Source: Triglochin maritima (Eukaryota > Streptophyta > Magnoliopsida > Alismatales > Juncaginaceae). Taken from it: a stretch of DNA of 64,000 bases. Below are positions 36,001-48,000 of this stretch, one piece after another. The DNA is taken from assembly GCA_963682175.1 (NCBI GenBank), contig OY821771.1, positions 42,118,201 through 42,182,200 of the forward strand. Direction: 5' to 3'. The notes under the pieces are model-generated. The model made no database searches, had not been told where the DNA came from, and saw only the letters and a program-made list of their open reading frames with translations. The position numbers were made by a program, and so were the translations under genes. The first letter of the stretch is position 1. Every line of letters begins with the position of its first letter.

Positions 36001-39000
36001 ATATGCGACGCACAAATCACGTCGTCTTTGGTGCGACCGCATACCGAGTATGCGGCCACACATTACTACAATGATTAATCTACTTTTAATTATCACTCCG
36101 CCCATAACGTGCCAAGATACTTTCAATTGCGAAGTTGATCTATATTGTCCAAGTAAGTACTAATATCGACAACATGGTCGGTGGAGTATTTGAATGATTA
36201 ATCATCATTTGTTGTTTTTCTACTAGTTGTATGTTGAGGACAATCTCCAACAAATTCATTTGTATTAGTGTAGTGAGTATATGATTATCGTTCATCCTTT
36301 TAATATCGTATTGTGCATTAAAAATAAAAACCCTAAAAAAATAAAAATGATTTTTTAAAGATGTTTGAAAATGTAATTGTTTGAAAAATGTAATATGAAA
36401 ATATAACAGTTTCAACTTTGATAATTGTCTCGTTTCAGTTAAATACCGAAAATCTAGTATTTCAAATTACAATATTTATATAGCAATATGAGTGTCTATC
36501 TGTACAACATGAGAAGATAAGAATTATGGTGTTTTTTAAAAAAAATATTATTATTTTCTAAGATATATCCATTTAAAACAATACAATCATCTCTCTTAAT
36601 TATACTAAATACAAAAACAGAACTGAGTCCCACCACCATTAGGGCACCCCTTAACGGGGGAAAAACCTGGGTCATCCCAGGTCGGTCGAAGATGATCGAG
36701 GTCATCTTCGCCCGGGTCGACGACCCGGTTGTCCGGGTCATCCAACACGGACGCGCCACGTGGCGCGTCTGGGTTGGGTTTTTTTAAAAAATTTCGTTTT
36801 ATTTATTTGTTAAATATTTTTGGTTAAATATTTGTTCTAGATGTTAGTTTGATTTATTTGTTGGAGATGTTGGGTTTAATTTTTATTTGGTTTAAATATG
36901 TTGGGGTATTATTTATTTGTTGGAGATGTTGCATTTTATTTTTATTTGGTTTAAATACGTGGGGGTATTATTTCGTAAATAATTTGGTATTAAAACTATA
37001 TTAGCACACTTGGATTGGAATGAAGCTACAATACACCGCTTAATTGAAATTAAACCAGATTTAAAACGTTTAAACGGAAAATGACATCAACTCCTTACGT
37101 ACATTTGCTAGCTGGATTTCGTCCTCCTCAGTCATTAAACCCAGTTCTTTAACCTTCAGTAGTTGTATGTATATATCATAGAGTTTTTCCTAAGCACGTT
37201 GGTTCTCTTTCTTTCTTTGAAACTCCAACTTGCGTTCTCTGAATGCTAGTTCTTTGTCTTTTACGGTGGTGTGTTCAGCAAGACGAGTAACCAGGTTTGT
37301 AACATGCACTTCTTCATCGTCGGCTACCGTTTTACCTTTCTTTTTGGTTTTTTTGATACCGGTAGGACGAGGTTGAGGATGTGCGAAAATTTCAGGGATC
37401 GTCGTAGGAAAATTAGGAGGCGAGCTTTCATGACCTTCCTCTTCGAATGGCTCCGTCCGACTTCGTTTAGTGGAGGACCCAGAGCCAGACGGGTCAGTAC
37501 AACTTCGTTTATTGGAAGACCCGGAAGATTGTCTGCTCGAAAAATTGCGTACAGAGCCCAAGGAACTCCACTTTGGGTATTGTTTCAAAATTCTCCAGGC
37601 GTGTGAGTATTGAAAGCCGGTGTTGGTCTCACTCTGGTAAATTTGATGAGCTTCTTTGATCACGTCATCCTCGTTTTGTCCACTTGTCATCCGTCTTGTT
37701 GCTTCATCATAGATGCCCGCCCACTTGCTTGTTGCGTGATTTATTCTCCTCCAACGACCTTTGATTGCCTCTTGGTTTCTAGGTGAGAGTTGGTAATTAG
37801 TAAGGGCGGCGGTGTCATATATAAATTTTACTTTCGCCCAAAATTGGTTATTTTTCTGGTTCGTCCCCACCACCGCATCCTTGGTAACAGAGATGTAAGC
37901 AGAAACGAGGGACTCGTCTTCCATATAAGACCAACCACGTTTGTGTACCATTGATGGGTTGTTTGTTTGTTTGGGTGACTGTTGAGATAGGTTTGCGGGA
38001 CAATGGTCTACATTTTCATGAGGTTGGAACTCAGTGGACTCATTACTCAGGAGGTCAGAATACATCTGGAGTACATTTGGCTGCAGTGGGTGTTGAGGAT
38101 TTTGGTACGGGTAGAACGTGTTTTGCGGCGGTGGATGTTGAGGATTTTGGTACTGGTAGAAGGGTTGGGACCCACTGGGGTAGTAAGGGTTGTGCGTCGG
38201 TGGATTTTGGGACCCACTGGGGTAGTAAAGGTTTTGAGGTGGTGGAGGTTGGGAACCACTTGCGAAGCTTGGGTTGTAGCAGGAAGATGAGTCGGTGAAT
38301 TGGGAAAATCCGAATCCACTGAAGGGAGGGCGACTTGGGAGAGACATTTCCTGAGAATCACTGCTCTCAGACGACGACATTATTAGTGAAGTTTTGAAAT
38401 GGATGTTTCGGTGTTTAGATGGTTTGATGACTTCGAAGGACTTGTGTGGCATTTATACACTATCTCACAACCGCACCACTGTCTCACAACCTTAACCACA
38501 ACCACAACACTTTGTCACAACCGCACCACTTTCATAACCGCACCTCAATCTTAACCACAACCTTAACCACTTTCTCACAACCGCATCACAACCTTAACCA
38601 CAACCGCAACACTTTCTCACAAACGCACCACTTTCTCACAACCGCATCACACTATTAACCAACCCACTTTTTCACAACCTTGCACACTTAACCACAACCT
38701 CACGACCCCAACCACAACCTCACACTCTTAACCACAACCTTACCCACTTTTTCACAACCTTGCACACTTTCTCTCAACCTCACGACCCCAACCTCACACT
38801 CTTAACCACAACCTTACCCACTTTTTCACAACCTTGCACACTTTCTCTCAACCTCACGACCCCAACCACAACCTCACACTCTTAACCACAACCTTGCACA
38901 CTTTCTCCATAAATAGGGGATTAAGGCATATCCACAATCACATTCACTATCAACGTTAGCCACAAAGATGTCTTCTGCTAGTAGTGTTCCGTCCTCAACA

Positions 39001-42000
39001 AGTAATTCCTCTGACGATGAGGGAAACAAACTAACTAAGGAAGTAGTAGACTACCTTTCGCAGCATATGTCTCGTCCACCTGTACGAAGGCAAGCTCGAG
39101 CTAGAAGGAAAACCGGCCCCGATAGACGTAGAGAAACAGTTTACGCCAATCTATATTTTGATTATTTTGCTGACAATCCTGTGTATGGTCCTACTATTTT
39201 CAGAAGAAGGTTTAGAATGAGGAAGCATGTATTCCTCCGAATATCAAACGCAGTTGAGGCCTCCGAGGTGTTCTTCCAACGAAGGCCAGACGCCACGAGT
39301 CGACTTGCAATATCAGGACTGCAAAAAATAACTGCAGCTCTCTGAATGTTAGCTTATGGTGTATCAGCTGATTACGTGGACGAGTACCTGCGGATGAGCC
39401 AGGAAAAGGCAAGAAAGTCTCTCCAAAAATTTGTGAAAGGGGTGATAGTCAACTTTCAGGAAGAATATCTGCGAAATCCCACATCAGAGGACTTAGCAAC
39501 GTTGCTACACGTTGCTGAGCAACGAGGCCTTCCGGGAATGTTGGGGAGCATCGACTGTATGCACTGGAAATGGAAGAGTTGTCCAGCTGCTTGGAAATGA
39601 CAATTCCAATGACGTAGTGGAAAAGCCACTATTATCCTAGAGGTTGTAGCGTCGTATGACCTCTGGATATGACATTCCTTCTTCGGTGTTCCAGGGTCTT
39701 GTAACGACCTAAACGTCCTTCAGCGGTCTCCTGTGTTTAATAATGTCTTAGAAGGACGTGCGCCTACTGTCCAATACTCTGTCAACGGTCATCCTTATAA
39801 TATGGGATATTACCTTACAGATGATAATTATCCGCAGTAGGCAGCTTTCGTGAAGTCTATCCCGTTACCCCAAACTCCTAAGGACAGATTATTTGCACAA
39901 TGCCAAGGAGTGCGTAAAGACGTCGAACGTGCATTTGGAGTGCTGCAGGCGCGGTGGGCAATCATAAAAGCTCCTGCTCTTGCGTGGAACGTTGACCTGC
40001 TGAGCAAGATCATCACTGCGTGCATCATAATGCACAACATGATAGTAGAGGACGAATGAGACTCATATTCCACTATTTATGATACAACAGAGTTTGAGCA
40101 GGACATCCCGCTCAACTTAGGCAGCACATCAACTCTGGGTTCGAATCAGTTCTCCATCGGTCGTGTTGTCAATCTTGATACGTACATGGACACCAGAGAA
40201 CGCATTCGTGAAAAAACAGGCATCTCGCCCTGAGATATGACTTGATCGAGCACATATGACAACGATTCGGGAGAACCTCAAATTAATTTTTTTAGTAGTA
40301 TGCATTTAATTTTAATGAAATTGAGGTAATGTAATATTTTATTGTATTACGCTACGTATAATGGTTTAAATAAATATGTATTTTGTTTTTTATTGATAAA
40401 AATAATTATTTGCTTATTAATAAATATTTGTTTGAATTATTAATGTTTTGGGTAAATATAATTGATTTTGGAATATAATAAAAGTTAATGAAAATAAAAG
40501 ATGATGTGGAGGAGAGAGGTAGGTTGTTGTGGGTTGTGTTGGGTTGTGGTTAAGAGGTGAATAGTGTAGGAAAGAGAAGAATGTGGGTTGAGGAAAGAGA
40601 AAGTTGATGTGGAAAAGAGAGAAAACTGATTTTGAAGAAAGAAAGAGTTGATGACCAGGTCGTTCAGGTCATGGTTAGTGATGATCTTAAAAGACAAAAA
40701 AAAGTCAAACGATTCGCGCGTTCCACCACACAAATCGTGCACTACATCACAACAAAAAATGTTTTTTTAATCCCATTCACTCGGGATCTTTTGGAAGATC
40801 TTTTTAGTTTGCCCATTGTGGATGCTCTAAGTCCACTACCCACGTGATGATGTGATGAAGCATTGTTGTCTTGCTCTTGGACAATGGACACTGCACTTGC
40901 ACTTATTCATTTAATATTATTTCATTCATAATTGATCTTGTGAAGTGAGTCAAGAGATGGTTGCAAGTCTGGAACAGTAGATCAAGTGGTGTTTTTTCAA
41001 ATGTTGTGAGTTTCATATTTGAATCATGTAACAGAGATTTTGTTTATTTATACATTATTACATATAGATTTTAGAATGTGGTAAAGATATTGTTTATTTA
41101 TACATTATTACATATGACACTTGACAAGTCATCTAAAAAGAAAATAAATTGAGAGATAATACATTGGAGTCATTCTTTCCGAAGAAAACAAAGACTCAAG
41201 AGCGTCTTGCTCCTTCAAATGTTGCATATGAAACTGGAATTGGAGGATCTGACATTTGACCAGAAAATAGCTCTGTATTGGTTACTAATGAAAATGAATG
41301 TCAATTTGATATTGACACTCTTTTAGATGATCCAGGAAAAAGAAAAAAAGATTGTTGATTATCATCCTCGATATCAATGCTCATCGTGAACAATTGTAAA
41401 TTTTGTTTTGATGTAAAACAAATTATTATTACATATATTATTACATCCCAATTTTTAAATATGTCTCATTACATAAAAGTTGTTGTCTTTATAATTTTGC
41501 ATACCTAGAATCTAATTCCTGGATACAACCCTGATTACAGGCATGTTGTTTTGATGCCACTTCGATACTTCCATACAACATCTTACCATTCTGAAGTGGT
41601 CATAATGAGTGTTCATGATATGATAATTCTTAAGCACTTAAGAACCACTAGTTTTAGTTATACTCTCACACCCAAAGACACCCTTAAGACATTTTTTCCT
41701 ATTATCAGGCTAAATTTATAATTCTTTAGTATTGTGCTTTTATATGTATTATATGTCCTTTCAGACTTGTTTGTTAAAAATTCAGCTACATAAAATTTTG
41801 TTGGTTGTTGGTTATTGATATATTTGTTTATGAGCAGGATCAAGTTCCCCCATTTCCATCGGAAATCTCTGCTTCTATAATTGAAGAAGAACTTGGAGGC
41901 CTTCTCAATGAACTCTTTGACCGTTTTGATTATGAACCAATTGCTGCAGCTAGTCTGGGTATTTTTCTCTCTCTCTCTTTACTATTTGCAGATTACTTAT

Positions 42001-45000
42001 ACTAACTATGAAATATCTTGTTCTGATTTGGAGTAATCAAGACATATTTTATATTTAGGTCAGGTGCATCGTGCTACTTTAAAAGGTGAAGAAGTTGTGA
42101 TCAAAGTGCAAAGGCCTGGTCTTAAAGATCTCTTTGATATTGATTTGAAAAACTTACGGGTATGTTTTCTCTCAATTTTCATATTCTAGCTTTCATGATT
42201 TATATTAAATCGTAATAGCACTGCTTTTCATTTATTTGTAAAGCTCAGAAATACCTGTCTACCATGAGGTTAAGAATTGGTTGTCCTGTTAGCATAGAAC
42301 ACCTTTCATATGTAGTCATATCATTTTTACTAAACAGGTTATCGCTGAATATCTTCAAAAAATCGATCCAAAATCTGACGGTGCAAAAAGAGATTGGGTT
42401 GCCATCTACGATGAGTGTGCTAGTGTTCTGTACCAGGTGATATTTGTTACTTTTGTCATTTATGTTCAGTTGAACAATACATTCATTAATATCTGAAGTC
42501 TAAGTAGAACATGGTTATCAATTTTAAGTGCTTACCATGTATAATATTTGTCTTTCTAGGAGATAGATTATACAAGAGAAGCTTCAAATGCTGAGCTGTT
42601 TGCTGATAATTTCAAAAACATGGATTATGTTAAAGTTCCAAAAATATACTGGGAATACACCACACCACAGGTCTATTCTTCAGATCTGCCTTCCATGACA
42701 ACCCCTTGTATCTATACAATTACTCTTTACTGATAAGCACTTCCTTATCTCTTGTTTGCCTTGTTGCCATACAGGTTCTGACGATGGAGTATGTCCCAGG
42801 AATAAAAATCAACAGAATTCAGGCACTTGATCAATTAGGTGTCGACCGGAAAAAGTATTATATACTCGTTCTTTTTTAGTTTAGTACTGATAGTTTCGAT
42901 GATCAAGTTGCTCTGGTGCTGTTTCTGATTGGGTATTTATTGCTGCCATTTTTGCAACCTTTCAGATTAGGAAGGTACGCTGTTGAGTCCTACCTGGAGC
43001 AAATATTGTCTCATGGGTTTTTTCATGCAGACCCTGTAAGTTGTCCTACGACTAAAATAAAATCTCTCTGAGCGTTTATTTACTCTGATGCGAACTTTTT
43101 CTTTGTAACCAAATCAATAGATTTGGTTATTTAACTTGATGCTAGAAACTTTGTTGAGACACTGGGTTAAGATTGTTGTAAAAATGGTTTTCTTCTTCTC
43201 TTTTTAAGTGTGTTGGGCAGTTTTTGTTATCTTACAACTATTTGTGACTTTGTAGCATCCAGGAAATATTGCTGTTGATGATGCAAATGGAGGAAGGCTT
43301 ATTTTTTATGATTTTGGAATGATGGGAAGGTTATTTCCGTCTCTCGCTTGGTTCAAAGTTTCTTTTATATTTCAATCTCCATAATCTGGCAATGAATTCA
43401 TTTTTTTGGGATATTCTTTGAATGATTTAATTGCAGTATTAGTTCAAACATAAGGGAGGGACTGCTTGAAGTGTTTTATGGAGTTTATGAGAAGGACCCT
43501 GACAAGGTAGCTTTCTTCTTTTAGTGTTATTGTTAGAGAATAGTCACACATCGTCTAAATGTGGGCATTCTCCTGGGTTATAAGTTGTAGGGTCCCTCCA
43601 CTCATTGCCAATTGGTTTTGAGTTGGATTCCCACACTCTAACAATTATTTTATCCATAATTGTGTGTTTTGGGTTTGTTAGGGTCTTGTTTCTTGTTTAA
43701 GTTGAACCTTTTACTCTTTATAGGGCGTTAGTGTTAAGAAATATATTGCACTTTGAAGGGATGCTATTAATACTAATATTTTTTAGCCATTAGTGGAGTT
43801 TTACAGTCTCACCTTCAAAATATGATATTGAGCATCTCATTAGTTATTTATGTACAGATAGGACAAACCTAGGACCTTCAACTATATCTGCTTTTAACAA
43901 TATATATATTATGTTTGTTCAGAACATCCACATTACCAATACAGGACCAAAGCAGGAGTTTCTTATGTTATTAGTTGGTCTCAGCTTCTAGATAAATGGT
44001 ACACACAAGACGCTAGTGACAGTTTGAGTCATCTGAAGGTAGCAAATTGTGGAATTCCTATTGAGTAGGAAAAATACTCAACCATCGCTTATTTGAAGTT
44101 AGAAAATGTTGAACATGTTCGTAATGAGTAGGAACATTACTGAACAATGGCACAGTACTGTGTTAGCTACTCATTCATTATTAGTTCAATTAAACAATTC
44201 TATTGTAGCAGTGTTGTACATGTATACTGGAAACCTTGCCGTTGTTGCTTCTTACATGTTTATTTTCAACACCTGAAGTTTGCAGTGCTTTGTTGTTCAT
44301 GTGAAATGATATCCTCATTTTTGCATTGTAAAATACAATTTCAAGGGTGAAACATTTATATTTCTTCCTTTGTAGGTGCTGCAAGCCATGGTTCAGATGG
44401 GTGTACTTGTTCCAACTGGAGATATGACAGCTGTTAGAAGAACAGCACTATTCTTTCTAAACAGGTCCATAGCGAAACCAAATATTTTGGTGAACTTTAA
44501 CCGATTTCTCTGTTTAACTGTTGGAATTATGTACAGTTTCGAAGAGCGTCTTGCAGCACAGAGAAGAGAGAAAGAGATGGCAACAACAGAGCTTGGTTTT
44601 AAAAAGCAACTGAGCAAAGAGGAAAAGCTAGAGAAGAAGAAGCAGCGGTTAGCAGCAATTGGTAATGCATTCAACCATAAAAACTACATAATATTAATTA
44701 TGCAAGTTCATTTCACAATGTGATACTCGGTTCATGATATGGGCATGATTGTCGTTTTCTATGGAAGTTTGTTGTGACTTAAGGGAACAATCACAGCTTA
44801 GCTTTTCACCTTTGGTTTAGTCCAATAACTATCACAATGTCTTTCAGGAGAGGATCTACTATCAATTGCGGCAGATCAACCTTTTCGTTTCCCTGCCACT
44901 TTCACATTTGTGGTCCGTGCATTTTCAGGTATTAAGTCAAGTAATTCTTTTTCATTGTGGAACAATTTTGTCTATACTCAACTTGGTTTTTCTCTCAAAT

Positions 45001-48000
45001 GATCTATTCTTCTTTTAACTGTTATTCAACTTGATAATCGAATATGATCTTCTGCAGTTTTGGATGGAATAGGCAAGGGCCTTGATCCTCGCTTTGATAT
45101 CACAGAAATTGCCAAACCGTGAGTATTAGAACTGTTCCATCTTTATGATTCATGATGCATCCATTTGAGATCACACATTTCTTTTTTCTTAATTCTTGAA
45201 GTTCGTTTATTTTCATTTCTTTAAAATTTTGCAGCTATGCATTGGAATTGCTGAAATTTCGGGAAGCTGGTTTTGAAGTTGTTATCAAGGCAAGCTCCTC
45301 AATTATACTTTTTTATTGGATTCGTTGGTGTCTTTTCTTGATTGCATGTTTTGACTCCCAAGTAATTATTCTCAGGACTTCAAGAAAAGGTGGGAGAGAC
45401 AGTCTAATGCTTTCAAGAACTTGTTTAGACAGGCTGATAGAGTTGAAAAGCTTGCTGTGATAATCCAGCGCCTGGTAATGAATGAAAAGTGCATTTCTAT
45501 TTATAAGTTACAAAAGTTCGGAGTCTGGAAAGCCATGTTAACAAGTAATTAATGGAATCCGATAGAAAATGATTTGAATTTCTAGGTCATGGTTTGAACC
45601 ATAGAAATACTTTTAGATTACTACAAAGCTCCTCATGATGGTACATTATTCACATTCATATTCCCATCAACTTCAACATCAACATTACCCGAAAGCCTCA
45701 AAAAAGGCTCCCACCTTGGGTGAGGTAGGGGAATCGGATGCACATACCTTTACCCCTGAACTAACAGAGACTACTTCCAATTGACCCATGTCCAGAATCC
45801 AAATGACTATCAGCAATTTCTTTATCTATATATAAGAAGTGCACACAGTTTGAGACTTGAGAGTCATTTTACTTTACTCCCATCGCATTCTAAAAGCCAA
45901 AAAATAGTTTAATCTGTGGCTGCATTTGAAGTGGACATAATACACGTTCGTATTGGTTAAGTTAAATTTCCAGTGCCTTGGAAGAAGTTGGTTCAGTGGA
46001 ACATTGTTTACTGTTTCCAAGTTTTTTCTCGTTCCTGGTGGTATAGTGACGGGAGACTAAGTATATATTCGCCTTTATTTTTTAAAGATAGATGCAGAAA
46101 CATTGGCTACTTTTTGAGGGAAGTCAATTTTTCTTTAAGATGGTCATAGTTTTGCGAACAATGAGGTAAAGGGAGAGTTATCATATATGTCATGATACAT
46201 GCATGAAAGGGTAAATTGTTGAGGTGTTATGTTGGAGCAATGTTTCAAATATGCTACAATAACCGTTTAGTAGACAGTACTGCTACTACATAATCAAGAA
46301 AGGAAATGTTAAGCAATTGCAACACAAAGGCTTATCTAGGAAATGAGGATTTTTTTCTCAAATACTAAGATGCAACAGCGTTATTTGTAATGCAATGTAA
46401 CGCCCCCATGTCCTTTTTACAGAAACGCTACTTGTTTTACTTCGTATTTAAGTTACTATAAGTGAAGAAGTTGGTCGAATGTGATCATTTGGATATATTT
46501 TTTAAAGTTTTGAAGGGTATGTTAGACGAACGTGTATTATGTCACACACTGAGAACGATCATCCGCGGCCGGAGAAGAGTCCCCCACGAGACGATTCTCG
46601 GCCAGTAATCACGCTCTGGTCCAGGAGTCTGATTCATCCACCACACTTGTAGGTCTGTCTCCTTAAAGCTTAAGGAATCAATAGTACAAACCTATAGAAC
46701 AGATCCTGTTCAAGTAAGGTCGTGATCATTTGGAATTACAATTTAACCTGGGTAAATTTGAAGTTTCAGCTAGATTGTTTCTTAACGATATGAAATCACT
46801 TAAGCCATTGGAGCCAGACCACATTTCATGAGATAACTAGAATAAAAAAAGGTCATTCATGAGATGGAAATATGTTTGCTTAAATTTTATACCTATAGCT
46901 TTTTAAATCACATGGAATTGAATTGGTCAACTGTAATTATAAGATGCTATCCCCGTCAAACTTTTGAATTTGCTATATAGTAGAATAGTTTGCTAAAGCT
47001 TATGACAGTTTGAGCTTTGGTTGAAGGATCTTGAATTCTTGATCATGTTAAAACATACTTGAATAATTGAAATACAATATAAGTATGTGGCAAGTTAGAA
47101 TACCATCGATGACGTCAAAGTTCTTCCAGGGTGGCAAGTGGCAAATAGCTAACTGGGATATGGCAGATTGAGGTTATCTTTTTAAATGTCAAATGACTCA
47201 ACAATAAGTAAAATTGATCTGATTTAATCTCATTTACGCTCTTTTATATTCCTGATCTTATTTTAGGAACACATCCCAGACAATTTTTTTCTCGGTAACC
47301 TCAGCTTAAATATTATTTAAATTGCATAATATTTTAATATATGTTTTTGATTGATGTGAATGCAAGTTTACTTGACAAACCATCCTCGTGGGGATATGCT
47401 TATCCAACTTTCAGGAACAAGGTGATCTCAAGCTTCGAGTGCGAAATTTAGAATCTGAAAGAGCCTTCCAGAGAGTTGCTGTTGTTCAAAAAACAGTTGG
47501 AAGTGTAAGTCTGCTGATCGCACCACAATACATATCATTTCTAGTGACCACAGTCTTCATCTCCTAGGGTGAAGGATGTGACCTTGTTTTTAGCTTACCG
47601 CCCTTGTTCTTGGAGGGGTGATTAACCAATTTCTTCTCTGAGGGGCTTCTCTTTTAAGCCTGACAACAGTATAGAACTTGTCGTTTCTTAGCTTCTATTT
47701 GTGTTGATTATATTTTTCGGTTCTGTGGCTTTTGAAATTCGTGTTGCATCACATTTTCCGTGATAAGATAAATATTTTAGCCTAGTTAATCTGATACTGT
47801 TCTCTTGTATGACAGGCTGTGGCTGCAGGAAGCCTAGTTAATCTGGCCACAATTTTGTATTTCAACTCCATCCGGGTAAGCAATTTATTAGGGAAACAAT
47901 CCACTTACACGGCATTCTTATTGTGTATAACATCAACTATTCTTTCCTGACCTTGATGTTTTAATTTACACCTGTCAGGCACCAGCCATGGCTGCATATG

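Larger units (their letters stand above)
36642..40686. mobile_element. PIF/Harbinger (Pong-like) element with two divergent genes (innermost)
   Basis: 4045 bp flanked by TTA on both sides (36639-36641 and 40687-40689), with imperfect inverted termini (GGGCACCCCTTAAC and, from the right, GATCATCACTAACC). It carries the two standard Harbinger genes, divergently arranged: a Myb/SANT-like accessory ORF (minus) and a DDE transposase (plus, decayed). A truncated relative with matching end sequence lies at 49730-49920. Confidence 0.82.
35199..40827. mobile_element. PIF/Harbinger-like non-autonomous element (middle layer)
   Basis: Ends GAGCATCCGCAA and TTGTGGATGCTC are inverted repeats (12 bp, one mismatch) flanked by TAA on both sides (35196-35198 and 40828-40830), the 3-bp target typical of PIF/Harbinger. 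Without the inner element it is about 1.6 kb and shows no transposase. Part of its left half (35620-36065) is a GC-rich island with repeated TGCGGCC / GTGCGGTCGCAT words in both orientations. It is nested in the hAT element and holds the coding Harbinger. Confidence 0.6.
34760..41533 (+). mobile_element. hAT element (outermost of three nested)
   Basis: Ends CAGGGGCGTATG... and ...ATACAACCCTG are imperfect inverted repeats that share a GGTATGCAAA block about 30 bp inside each end. They are flanked by 8-bp duplications ATTGCAGG (34752-34759) and ATTACAGG (41534-41541), one mismatch. A CT-rich leader with a donor-like GTAAGT lies at 34975-35105. Near the right end a fragment of a TTF/MYM-type hAT transposase remains (41165-41395). 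Without the inserts the element is about 1.1 kb, so most of its coding region was lost. It lies in intron 3 of the ABC1K gene. Confidence 0.75.

Noticed and set aside
38455..38915. Regularly spaced repeats as a CRISPR-like array
   Set aside because: The units are adjacent tandem repeats of uneven length in a plant transposon, without unique spacers or cas genes.
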